Shown here piece after piece: positions 1 to 10,206 of a DNA stretch of 64,000 nt. Numbering within the stretch: the stretch's first letter is position 1; the number at the start of each line of letters is the position of its first letter. This stretch comes from Coleophoma eucalyptorum (Eukaryota > Ascomycota > Leotiomycetes > Helotiales > Dermateaceae). The position numbers and the translations under genes are program-made. The stretch is taken from contig JALRME010000037.1 in the NCBI GenBank assembly GCA_026120035.1, positions 1 to 64,000 on the forward strand, in the 5' to 3' direction. The notes under the pieces are model-generated. The model ran no database searches. It was not told the DNA's origin and saw only the letters and a list, made by a program, of their open reading frames with translations.

Positions 1-381
1 AGAGAAGCAAAGCTGATAGGAGTATCAAATAATTGGAGATCTCCAATTCGCTTTGCGGGACTGTTAGATCGTATGGACGAGTTTGACGACCGGCTCGGAG
101 AAGTTAAAACAGGCACCGATCGGAAATCAAGTACACGAGATGTACGAGATTCGAAGTCAGAGCAATCTAAGGCACGTGGGGTAACCTCATCATCCTCTAC
201 AGATCCATCATATGTGATATCGCGGTGGACCGGTGTTTGTAAAGCCGAACCAGGCGATTGTCTCAAGTCCTTACGAGGAGAAACCTTGCGCTTCTTTGGC
301 ATTGATTGCATTACGTTGGTTGTTATGTCGCACAATACCTTCCTTTTGGACCGGCGATCATCAGCATGTGTGTATATATAA
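1..381 (+). CDS. Possible C-terminal exon of a gene starting outside the window
   Basis: The frame is open from base 1 to a TAA at 379-381, about 126 codons with no stop, and the first in-window ATG is at 73. The protein is hydrophilic and rich in Asp, Lys, Ser and Thr in its first half, then more hydrophobic. I recognise no domain. Base composition is balanced, unlike the retroelement that follows at about 940. Because the frame is already open at the window edge, this is more likely the tail of a longer gene than a complete small gene. It could also be a chance open frame. Confidence 0.25.
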   Translation, partial: REAKLIGVSNNWRSPIRFAGLLDRMDEFDDRLGEVKTGTDRKSSTRDVRDSKSEQSKARGVTSSSSTDPSYVISRWTGVCKAEPGDCLKSLRGETLRFFGIDCITLVVMSHNTFLLDRRSSACVYI

Positions 382-939
382 TCCTGTGCGGCTTCTGGTT
401 GAACAGCAAGCCAATTCTCAATAGAGAGGGATGACAACGGGAAATATTGTTTTGTAGCCATGAGTGCGCAATCCGCGTTGATGTGACCGGCGGCAGGGTA
501 AATGCGAATAGCGGCGGTAAGCAGACTCGGCACTCTGTGAGAAGGCTAGCTTGCCATTATGAACTGATGAGCTGAACGTTGTCGCACTGTGGGGTTTGTT
601 GTTTACACTTTGTTGGCGAGACAAAATATTTGAGGCTGGACAGCGCATGACTAACCGAATTAGTAAATTGAATGTCACGTGTGATATGGAGGTTAGTTTT
701 GTCGTTCCACGGCCTCAGGCACGTGCATTTGTAAGCAATTAGTCAGCCAAAGAGGCTCTATTTAGTAGGGCCTCAGTAATTGCTTAGAAATGCCATCACC
801 TTTTAACCTGTCAAATCACATCTGGTAGCTGCTTCGGTCGGGAGGCAGTCCTACCTGCCTCCCTGGCGGTGGTCGAACGGATACATACCTGGTGTTGCGG
901 ACCTTTACAATCACGAACGCACAACCACAGTCTTACCTA
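382..939. other. Intergenic stretch without a recognisable gene
   Basis: Short open frames on both strands here overlap each other and resemble no family. The only structured item is the hairpin at 840-863. This is probably 3' flank of the preceding gene plus DNA next to element 1. Confidence 0.5.
840..863. repeat. Perfect 9-bp hairpin
   Basis: GGGAGGCAG (840-848) and CTGCCTCCC (855-863) are perfect inverted repeats around a 6-nt loop. The sequence lies just upstream of the start of element 1. No function can be assigned; a terminator or leader structure is possible. Confidence 0.5.
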
Positions 940-1081
940 CTAAGTGGTTCGAACGAGAAACAGCAGATATTCTGAAATACTGCGCCCAAAAAGCGTCCTT
1001 ACACCAAGGATCCGCTCGAAGACGAGAACAAGAATGCCTCGGGGTCTAGGAGCTGGGGAAACCTCTCCTACCCAAGTTTCT

Positions 1082-1505
1082 TTCGATCGAAAGTCACCCT
1101 GGGGGGCCGTCCCAGGAACATCTTCGGGCGAGGTCTCCAGCAGAAGCGAAGCACCAATGCCTGTCGAGGATAAACTCAAAGGAGATTTCGAACGAAAACC
1201 AAACGGAAGAGAGGCGGCCATGCTCCTCTTTCCTTGGCGTTCGACCGAAAGTGGGTGGAACTTCTGTATTACAGAGACTATGAATCCGACATCACCGCCC
1301 TTTCGAACGAAAGTATGTCTGGACTTGGGGGGGCTAGCCTGTCGCCCTACCCCCGTGTGGAAACCCAACGAGGGCTTTCGAACGAAAGTGACTGGAATCT
1401 TGGTAGTTATAGCCAGGAGGAAGGTGTTTCGAACGAAAGCCAAGACCCCCTAAGTGGACTTCATGAACCCACGACTATAAAAAACAAGGAACCTTTTCGG
1501 ACGAA
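1082..1505. repeat. Seven spaced TTCGNNCGAA boxes in the element 1 leader
   Basis: Near-identical 10-mers start at 1082, 1187, 1240, 1302, 1377, 1428 and 1496; four read TTCGAACGAA and the others vary at the two central bases. Flanking bases often extend the inverted arms to CTTTCG/CGAAAG. Spacing is 51-105 bp. The boxes lie upstream of gag, so they are not coding. Related words recur throughout the coding region in all reading frames. Confidence 0.8.
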
Positions 1506-1678
1506 ATAGGGGACTTGTAGACATACGGACGTTCTGATCTGGAAGGAGAGAAAAAACACCTCTATTAGGATCTAATAGAGGGTAAAAAGAGCTCCTATAA
1601 AAGGATGATCGATACCTTCTACGAGGGGATAACTTATCCTTCACTATCAAACATCACTTCTACTTCTTTACATTCATA

Positions 1679-2937
1679 ATGTCCAACGAATCTCCGATCG
1701 ATAACGCCCTTATACCTCTTGGTGAGTTCAGTCAACAAGTCGAACAAACTAGTTCGCTCGAGCAAGTACCTAGTCCAACTATACGTGACCAGCTCGAACG
1801 AATCACTACTCGATACCAAGAGGACACTACCCATCAGATCAGGGTGCTACAGGACTCTGTAACTCAGATTAACAGCACCTCCGATCGAAGAATCAATGAC
1901 CTAAGTCAACAGCTCTCTCAGATTATAGCGTTACTACAACGTACTATAACCCCGATCGAAGGAGATCAGGCTTCGTAAGTCGCACACGTACAAGACGAAA
2001 CTGGAGGTACTACCACATACGCTACAACTTTAGGACCGATTCGAACGAATCATCCTATAGCGGAACCTGAGAACACCTCCTCGATCGAAGACACCTATAT
2101 ACTAGGATCGAACGAATCTTTGCGCGTAGCTTGAAAATTAGGCCATCTATTCATATACAAAAGCCCCGTAACTACGGAGGTGATCGAGAGAAAGATACTT
2201 ATGTCCTCTAGTGTCTCGAGGCCAAAGCTTATATCGATCGGCTCATTAGTATATTAGGCCAACATATTTCGAACGAATAGGTAGTGAGCATCCTGTCCTA
2301 ATACCTGGTAGACCAAGCAGGACGTTGGTTCGGTCGACTACCATACCTGTTCCAACAGAAGGTTGTAGAGCAACCCCCACCGGCAACTGTAGAATAGTTC
2401 TTCGATCGACTACAACTTGAGTTCGGGGACCCTTATGTAATGGCTAGGAGACGAGAAGCCTACGAAGATTTTACTCAAGGGAAGCGCTCCGTTCGAGAGT
2501 TCGCTAACGAGCTACGAGATACTCTTCTCTTCCTACAACTACAACCTCCGAGGTATAAAATCCTTCGACATTTCCAAGTTGGATTAAGCTGGAACGTTCG
2601 AGAGGAAATGGAACTTCGGCACGGTCACATTACAGACCTCGACGAATACATAAATCAGGTAGATCAAATCGATCGAGCTACTGCCCGACTACAAGAGCTT
2701 AAGTCTCGAGTTCGAGCGAGCGTAGGGCTAGCAAACGCCCTAGATAATACCTCTCGGTCGAGAGGAGCCCGATTCAACAATATCAACGCTCGACCGAATC
2801 GTGACAAGGAGCCTAAGAAATGGAAAGCGTGGGCAAGGGAGAACCGGGCATGCTTTACCTGCGGTTCGACCGAACACCTCGCTATAGAATGTAAAGACAA
2901 AGGGAAGCCGATCGGAAAAGGCCAGCCAGGCAATTGA
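1679..2937 (+). pseudogene. gag: Gag of element 1 (frame-broken)
   Basis: The N-terminal part starts with ATG at 1679 and reads about 99 codons to TAA at 1976; it is Gln/Ser/Thr rich and probably coiled coil. From about 2130 the sequence is in another frame and reads through several TAG codons into a Retrotrans_gag-like helical region at 2440-2700. A nucleocapsid zinc knuckle follows at about 2851-2892 (C-x2-C-x4-H-x4-C, seen as CFTCGSTEHLAIEC). The frame ends in TGA at 2935 and then continues in the same frame as pol. Gag packages the element RNA; this copy cannot make full-length Gag. Confidence 0.75.
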
Positions 2938-5900
2938 CATAGGGTCTCTGAGGCTATGGCCCAGTCCCAGAACACCCGGGTCAAGGCCACTGGATCGAAC
3001 GAAGACGCTAAGAAGAGCACTTGTAAGACGTCTTGCTCGTCCGATCGACTTAACAAACCTTTATCCCAATCGAACGAACCTTGGGATAATGTAGACACCT
3101 TTGAAGAAAGTGGAAGTGAACTAATGTTCTTTACTGCATTCGATCGAAATCAACGACTCGTCCGTGTTATGTTGGACTGTGGCTCTACATATAACTGGAT
3201 CGATCGAGGACTCGCCGAACGAGAGAATATAGTACAGAAGGCAAACAACCCTATAGAGATAGAATTTGCCAACGGTGAAGTAGGCTATTCAACCGATCGA
3301 GCGATTGCTCTCGTACGAATAGGACCTTTTCAGTTAAAATTGGGCGCCCCGGTAATGGACCTGCCCAACGGATGCGATATAGTACTTGGGATGGCGTGGT
3401 TGAGAGCTATTAACCCCTATATCGACTGGAATCGATCGACTGTAAGCCTTAAGTGTAATCACAAGAGCTATCTTCTTGTGGCCGATCGAAAACAGAGGAC
3501 CTTATAGGATTCTGAAGCCAAAATGAATTTGATCACCGGTCGGAAAGCTCGATAGCTCCTTTGTAAGGCTTCTATAGAAGCCTGCCTTTATATCATCCGA
3601 CCGATCGAGGAAAAAGAGGAGTCCTCGATCGAAGAAATCCCATCTGACGTTCCGGAGGCTTTCGAACGAATTATCCGAAGGCATAAGAAATGCTTTCGAA
3701 CGGAATTGCCAGAAGAACTCCCACCCGAAGGAATACTTTAGCACTCGATTGATATAGGTACTGCTCGACTAGTGAATCGTCCTCCTTATCCCAGCTCGGT
3801 TGGACAAACAGAGGAACAGACTCGATAAATAACTAGTATGCTAGCCAAAGGGCTAATTCGAACGAGCTCGAGCCCTTGGGGAGCTCCTGTCCTCTTTGTT
3901 AAGAAACCGAACGGAGAATGGAGAATGTGTATTGATTACCGTGGAGTGAACGCTGTAACCGAACGAAACACCTATCCGCTACCTTGGATCCAGGACTGCT
4001 TAGACCAAATAGGTCGATCGAAGTTCATTTCTAAATTGGACCTCTTGTCCGGATTCCACTAGATTAGGGTGAATCCGAACGATATCCCAAAAACAGCCTT
4101 CAACACTCGGTTAGGTAAGTTTGAGTATCTTGTAATGCCAATGGGTCTTTCGAACGTACTAGCAACCTTTTAGACTGTAATGAATACTATCTTATAGCCG
4201 TACTTGAACTAATTCGTTATGGTTTATCTAGATGATATTATTATCTTCTCTGCTTCCGAACGAGAACATATAGATCATCTCGATCGAGTATTTACTACCC
4301 TCGAGTCAAACGGATTCTTCGTAAAGACTACAAAGTGTGTAATCGGCGTACAAGAGGTAGAGTTTTGCGGTCACCTTGTAGGCAACGGAGTTATTCGGAC
4401 TACTCGATCGAAAACCCAACTTATCCAAGATTGGCTAAGACCTAAGAATGTCCACGAAGTACGGTAATTCCTAGGGCTTGCTTCCTATTATCGACGCTTC
4501 GTTCGGAACTTTGCAACTATCTCGGCTCCTCTTAGTGATCTCCTTAAAGAGAAAGACGAGGCCGTTCGAAAGAAGAAGAACCGACCGATTATCTGGAATT
4601 TAAGATATCAGGTTTCGTTCCACACCCTTAAGAAAAAGCTTACAGAGGAACCTGTTTTAACCCAGTATAATTTCTCTCGACCTTTTATTATCGAGACAGA
4701 CGCCTCGGAATGGGCGATCGGCTGCTGCCTCCTATAGCTCGATCGAGACAATCAACTACATCCCGTAGCGTTTGATAGCCGAAAGCTACAAGGAGCAGAG
4801 CTCAACTACGCAGTACAAGAAAAGGAGCTATTAGCTATTAAGCACGCCCTTCGAACGTGGAGCTATTACCTAGATAATAACCATCGAACGAAAGTCCTAA
4901 CCGACCACCAAAGCCTAAAGTACCTAAAAGACACCAAAGTCCCGTCGAAACGGCTTGCTGTAACGGTCGAAGTATTAGCTTCGTTAGAAGTTCGTACTCA
5001 GAGGGTTGGGGTTGGTTGTAGAGGTAGGTGTGTCACAGATAGCAGGTAGGTTGAGTGTGAACCGCGTTACTAACAGTCAAAGGATGTTATTTGAGTTGAG
5101 CACGAAGCTCCTAAACTAAGGAAATACTATTTACTTATATAGACCGTCGTGCCCCGAGGATCAGTTGGCTCACCTGGATCACTCACTGATCCAACTGATC
5201 CTACTGATCCAATCACGTGATACCTTACAGTCCCGTGATCTCCACTGATGGTTCTCTGTGCGAGCCTCCTTCGCCGAGCCTCAGGCCATCAGCTGTCATG
5301 TGTTCGTAACACTTGCTCACTGGATAGCTGAGTTTGGTACGTACGATTTGGATATTACGTATCGACCGGGGCCAGAGGCAACCGTCCCTGATGCAATCAG
5401 CCGACGACCCGACTTTATTGGTAAAGGAGAAGCTTACCAAGCCCAATTCAATTCGATCGGATGGGTTCGTAAGGGAGAATGGGAAGAGGCCATAATCCAG
5501 TATCTTCGAACGAAAGAAGAACCTACAAACCCCCGATTGAAGAGATTAATCCTTTCGAACGAAAAGGATCCGCCGTCTAGCTTTGAACTAAGGGAAGGCT
5601 CCCTTTTGTACAAAGTCCACCCGAACGGACAACGCTCGCCGTATCTAGCACCGCCCCTACGGAAGGTGTATCTCGAACGAATCCATAAAGAATACGGGCA
5701 TCTTAGATGGCCCGGCTTAAGTGGAGTGTTTCGGTCGAGAGCCTAGTGGCCCTCGATCGAGAAGGACGTTCAGAACCTGATACAGCAATGCCCTGCCTAT
5801 CAGACAGCGAAGGGGACCCGCAAGGGTACCGAACGTAGGCCACGAAATATCCTCGATCGAAGCGACATACAGCTTTTTGAATCATGGTCGATCGACCTAA

Positions 5901-6688
5901 TTGGTATGTTGCCTCGAATGATAAATGGAAATAGATGGATCATAACTACGATCGAACGATCAACTGGCTGGCCAGTCGTTCGAGCGGTTCCATACGCTAC
6001 AAGCCAAGCTGTCATGGATTTTATTCATGACGAGATATTCTCGCAATATAGGATTCCGAACGAAATCCTTACGGATAATAGAACGAATTTGGTATCCTAT
6101 GCCGCTGAGACCTTCTTTACAAGCGCTCAAGTTAAGCACCGAACGACCACTCCGTACCATCCCTAGACGAATGGTAAAATCGAACGATTCAATAGTACGA
6201 TCGGAGCTATGCTTACCAAATACCTATACGGAAAGCCTATAGTACTCTGGGATGAATACCTACGGCAGGCCTGCTTTGCCGTTCGAATCAGGATTCATGC
6301 CCAAGGTAAACAGAGCCCATTCTTCCTACTATACGGACAGCACCCCCGGCTCGTTAGGGATGTTCAGGAAACGGAAGCTACCTCTTCGATCGAAGAGAGG
6401 CATAAGGCGGCCAATAAGGCTAGATTAAGTGCCAATACCCTATTAGTTGAACAGGCAGTCCGAGCGAAGCTACTGCGAGACGAAAGAGTATCGGTTATGC
6501 CTCCGATCGAAACAGGAACATTTGTCCTCGTTCGAGACGAATCAGCCAAAAAGCTTCGACCGAAATGGTTTGGACCGTATAAGATTATAGCAGCCGCCCC
6601 GATTGGGACATACGCAATCCAAGGAGTAGATGGACGTATCGTTCGGAATCTCATTCACGGTTCACGACTTATGGTACTTCCACTGTAA
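2938..6688 (+). pseudogene. pol: Pol of element 1: protease, RT, RNase H, integrase
   Basis: The aspartic-protease-like motif D-C-G-S-T lies at about 3169-3204, where canonical copies have D-T/S-G. Reverse transcriptase spans about 3838-4467, with the catalytic YLDD at 4225-4236. RNase H begins at TDAS (4696-4707). The integrase core has D at 5894, D at 6074 and E at 6182 (GKIERF context). Frame 1 is used before the solo LTR and frame 2 after it. Removing the 353-bp insert plus one 5-bp target copy (358 bp, one more than a multiple of three) brings both halves into one frame. In-frame TAG codons, for example at 3505, 4060 and 4465, make it non-functional. Its TAA stop at 6686-6688 is supplied by the LTR of element 2. 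Confidence 0.85.
4959..5311. mobile_element. Solo LTR inserted in pol of element 1
   Basis: The 353-bp insert starts with TGTAAC and ends with GTAACA, so it has the TG...CA ends of an LTR. It is flanked by the 5-bp direct repeat CTTGC (4954-4958 and 5312-5316). It interrupts the RNase H to integrase linker of element 1 exactly between codons, and removing it with one target copy restores the frame. It contains several TGATCC words (about 5159-5215) and a TATA-like stretch near 5135. It keeps many CpA dinucleotides, so it looks little affected by RIP and probably younger than the host element. A solo LTR implies recombination that removed the internal region. Confidence 0.85.
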
Positions 6689-7001
6689 ACTGGTGGAATG
6701 GGACGAGGCAACGGGACGGTAGAATGTGCAACCGATCGGAGGAACCTTGTTCCTACCCGGTAATGTATATATATTGGTCCCTGGCTATCATACAAATCAT
6801 TATCGACTTACGGATGAAATGATCGGGCCATAGAAATCGAGGACGTCGACCAACCAAACTATCTCCTTCGTAGCTCTTCTTTAGTTATATCATTATAGGA
6901 ATCATTTAGTTGAGACTCCTAACTACTTGTGTCTTTGTTATATATTGTCGTATCCTAAGAGAATGAATTGAACTACCTTAAACCATATATTACTATTTAT
7001 A
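6684..7001 (+). repeat. 5' LTR of element 2
   Basis: The LTR is 318 bp, starting TGTAAACTGG and ending TTTATA, where the 3' copy ends TTTACA. By hand alignment it differs from the 3' LTR at about 13 sites, all transitions with no indel. That fits RIP-type change acting on both copies. It contains a TATATATATTGG stretch near 6763 that could serve as a promoter element. Confidence 0.9.
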
Positions 7002-7002
7002 T

Positions 7003-7019
7003 TGGTGAACCATACCCGA
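7003..7019 (+). other. Primer-binding site of element 2
   Basis: The sequence directly after the 5' LTR begins TGGTGAACCATACCCGA. Its complement ends in CCA, as required for priming by a tRNA 3' end, with plausible acceptor and T-stem segments. I did not identify the tRNA. One T lies between the LTR end and the TGG. Confidence 0.6.
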
Positions 7020-7689
7020 TTCTCTTATCATACGACAGTCTACTACGGAAGAGCAAGTAACGAGAATAACCAAGAGAGAAATCAGAGGGGAATCGCTAAG
7101 TACCCGAAAATTTCTATTATATATGATAGAATCTAGAGTGTCTATTGCATACGGTAGGGGACGCTATTATAGGGATTCCAAGGTATATAGCATAGTACGG
7201 CAGAGAGCGAACATCGGCTGTAAGCGATAGAATAGAGATCCTAATATCACGGAAAGTAGTAGAGAGGAGGTTGAATTCAATAGCTTTATCTAGAAGATAT
7301 TCAAGGAATTCGAAAACCTCTTTACGATTTTCAATAATATTATAGCCTTGCTTATTTCAAGTTTCTTTTGGTATATTAAGTAGGATCTACCGAAAGAACT
7401 CACTCGAGCTAGGTAGCAGTCGTCGATCATTACGAATTTCTTTATTATATAGTTACTTCAATTCTTTTAGTATATCTAGTACTATACCTAGTTACCTATA
7501 GCACCTAGTATAGGCTTATAGGTATCGTATTCTATAGCGACGCCTGTTTATTTAGATTAGTTAGTTCAGTAGTTCGTACAGTAGTTAGTATATCAGTCAG
7601 TTTAGCAGTCTATATAGAACAGTCAGAAAAACCTTTACAAAATAGTCGAGATATCGATACTAAAAACACCTAATTCGAGTGCTACTCTT

Positions 7690-10203
7690 AGTAGTGTCGA
7701 TACCTTAATAGCTTTAATTACTAATATATAAGCTCAGACAACCGACAAAGCTACTAGAGTCAGTAAACATAGCTATCACGCATCCTTATATCCAGGTATT
7801 AGATATAATACGGTACCTATAACTCCGTACTTCTTTGGGAGTAATATTTCCGACTTCCTAGAATGAATTAAGACTATATTCGAAGACTTGAATATACCTG
7901 ACTCAGACAAGGCAAGGTATATAATCGATTATTATGAACATATGATTCGTATGGAAATTAGGGATATAGAAGAATTCAGAGAACGAAACTAGGGGGCTCT
8001 AAAAGTAGTACTTCTTTTAGATTATTAAGACGTAGATACGTTCTAGAAGATCTACTCGCTAGTATATCTAGAGACCTTTACAAACAAACGAAGGGATTTA
8101 GGACCCTAGAGTCTTATAAAATATACTCGAAAGTATATATCAATATCGAGTAGACTTATGGAGGAAGGTAAGCTAGTACTATACTCCTAGTATCATTCGT
8201 ATATAAAAGGATTACCAAGGTCTATTCGAGAAAAGGTTATTAGGAAACTCGGACTTAACTTCGAGGATTCTAGGACTCTAGATTTCGGAAGAATCAAAAA
8301 CGAGGTACTTCGTATTGCCTAGACCGAACGCGATAAGAACGAATTCTTTTCTGATATCGACGATAAGTATAATATAATAGAATTAGTCGATTTCTACGAT
8401 AAATAGGAGAGAAGGAAGAAAAGAAATATTACTAAGACTACATAAGATATACCAATAGTGGCTTAGAGCATTCTAGTTGTTTAGAGAACTTCGAATGAGA
8501 GGGAGGTTTCGGCAAAAGATTAGAAGGATTTAGTTGGTAGAATGGACGTACTTGTAATAGCTATTGAAGGATTTAGCTAGCCCGACGGGATAAATCAATA
8601 AGCGTATGTTTCTTATATAGAAGTATCGTTATATTCTATATCAAATCCTTACGAATATTACGATAGGACTTATAGAACCAATACTCCTATAGTAGTAGGT
8701 ATTAATACTATACAAGCGACACTAGTTTCTTAATACGGCTAGAGACCTACTAGGCGCTCGTTCTAACTTAGAACGGATTAATATAGATACTATCTAGAGC
8801 GAGGATACTTTAGGCACGAATGCAAGAACCTAGAACTCGACTACGGTAATAGCGCTTGTTATCTTATAGTTGAAGGTAGGATTTCGTATGGAAAGTAAAG
8901 CCTAAGATCTCGTCCTACTTATTTCTACCTAGATCGAAGTCAGAGGAATCAAGTACTTAATTAGTACTAGATGAACCATCCGGAGAATTATAAACAACAG
9001 TATAGGGTTCCAGGAACAGCTGATACTATCATATTACCAAAACTAGAAGAATAGGTTGCTAATCGAAGTATTGAAATTGATAACTAGGATCCTAATTCCG
9101 ATATCGAGTGGGATGTAGATATATAGGAGATCGAGTATACTAGTACGGATGTCTATAGTATTGAGGGAGAACAATATATCCCTAAGGCTATTGATAGGAC
9201 TATACTGAATATCCTACGTAGAAGAATCAAAAAGGAAAGCCGAATGCTTACTCCAAAAGTTCTAAGAATTAGGAACTAGCAACCACGAAAAGTAGATATT
9301 GCTTATTCTATAAACACGAAACCAGAGGAGGCAGAAAAGTCGAAGATAGCTCCAAAGTCTATAGAGGATGTTCCTATATAGGATACCAAGTAGATAGAAT
9401 AGGGATATAGGTCTTAGCTAATACCTACAATGAAACCTTTAAAGTATATAGATACTATACGAGCTAAAGCTATTCCTAAGGATTTCTTAATAAAGATCTT
9501 GAATTCGGAGGTAACGACTACGACGTATGAAATTCTCGTATATTTAGATAGTTTACAGAAACTCCTATTCTAGAACAAGTCATCAAAGGTAGCTCTTGAA
9601 GCCAATAGGGAGGCACACGTACGAGCGATCCAAGGAGATTATACCTTAATACCTATGTGCAAAGCCAAGTCTCTAAGAATCAGGGTACGACTAAATAATA
9701 GAATCGAGGTTCTTGTTATAATCGATACCGGAGCCGAAATCAATATTGTATCAGAGGATATAGCCATCCGAGGCAACCTTCCTATAAATCTAGAGGCCTA
9801 GATGATAATAATAGCCTCTATAGGAGACCGCCGAGAATTCGAAGGAATCTATAAGAATGTCGAAGTTAGAATAGGCAAAACATCTATCTAGGTATATATT
9901 TTCGTAGTTCGGAATATAAAGACCCAGCTAATTCTTAGGATGCTATAGATTCTTTAAGGTAGGGTATCGATAGGACAGAGAGATAGCGGTATATACGCTA
10001 CCATATATAACGACCGCGGTCGAAGAGAGGTATCTCTTCGAGTTTCAAATAAAGTTCTATCTCCTAAAGATTAAGAGATATACCCAAAATTATAGCTAGT
10101 TCCTAAGAATAAGGTCGGAGAGCTAGCGAAGTTGAAAACCTTAAAAAGGTAGGATCGTATAGATCGCGTAGCGCGCGTCGATTTATCCAGCCCGACGGGG
10201 TAA
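7690..10203 (+). pseudogene. gag: Gag-protease frame of element 2, RIP-killed
   Basis: The frame starting at positions 1 modulo 3 carries a Gypsy gag signature at about 7828-7980 (YFFGSNISDFLE, then a stop, then IKTIFEDLN). This resembles the 'FxGxNVTDFLERYEDL' block of fungal Gypsy gags. The aspartic protease active site D-T-G-A-E is at 9724-9738. Dozens of in-frame TAG/TAA codons interrupt it. The frame ends at TAA 10201-10203, inside palindrome copy 2, where the pol frame takes over. A gag zinc knuckle is not clearly readable, probably because Cys and His codons have decayed. Confidence 0.7.
8570..8596. repeat. 27-nt palindrome, copy 1
   Basis: Arms are GATTTA and TAAATC, around a core with CCCG at the centre. 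It lies inside the gag frame, where it reads F-S-Q-P-D-G-I-N-Q if the RIP TAG is taken as Gln. It is the same length as the other three copies and differs from them mainly by transitions. Confidence 0.85.
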
Positions 10204-10206
10204 ATC
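10180..10206. repeat. 27-nt palindrome, copy 2, at the gag-protease/pol junction
   Basis: The outer arms GATTTA/TAAATC are the same. In the gag-protease frame it supplies the TAA terminator at 10201. In the -1 frame it reads F-I-Q-P-D-G-V-N-Q and continues into pol. It therefore lies exactly where the reading frame of the element changes. Confidence 0.85.

Larger units (their letters stand above)
940..6683 (+). mobile_element. Ty3/Gypsy retrotransposon, element 1 (decayed, truncated)
   Basis: Gag with a CCHC zinc knuckle is followed by protease-like, reverse transcriptase, RNase H and integrase domains in the Ty3/Gypsy order. Stops are mostly TAG or TAA where Gln is expected (for example after the RT motif ending at 4062), as RIP or random C-to-T decay would produce. 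Pol runs in one frame before and after a 353-bp solo LTR insertion. I found neither its own LTR pair nor a polypurine tract at the 3' end. Pol runs straight into the LTR of element 2 at 6684, so element 1 appears cut off there. The left boundary is uncertain and was placed where the TCGAACGA-rich composition begins. Confidence 0.85.

Noticed and set aside
940..1453. Long overlapping open frames on both strands (about 167-169 codons each)
   Set aside because: They arise from the repeated TTCGAACGAA boxes, which are stop-free in several frames on both strands. They lie in the element 1 leader and have no protein-like content.
6684..7001. This LTR as the 3' LTR of element 1
   Set aside because: No purine tract precedes it, pol of element 1 runs into it, and its partner at 17186 is preceded by a clear PPT. 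It belongs to element 2.
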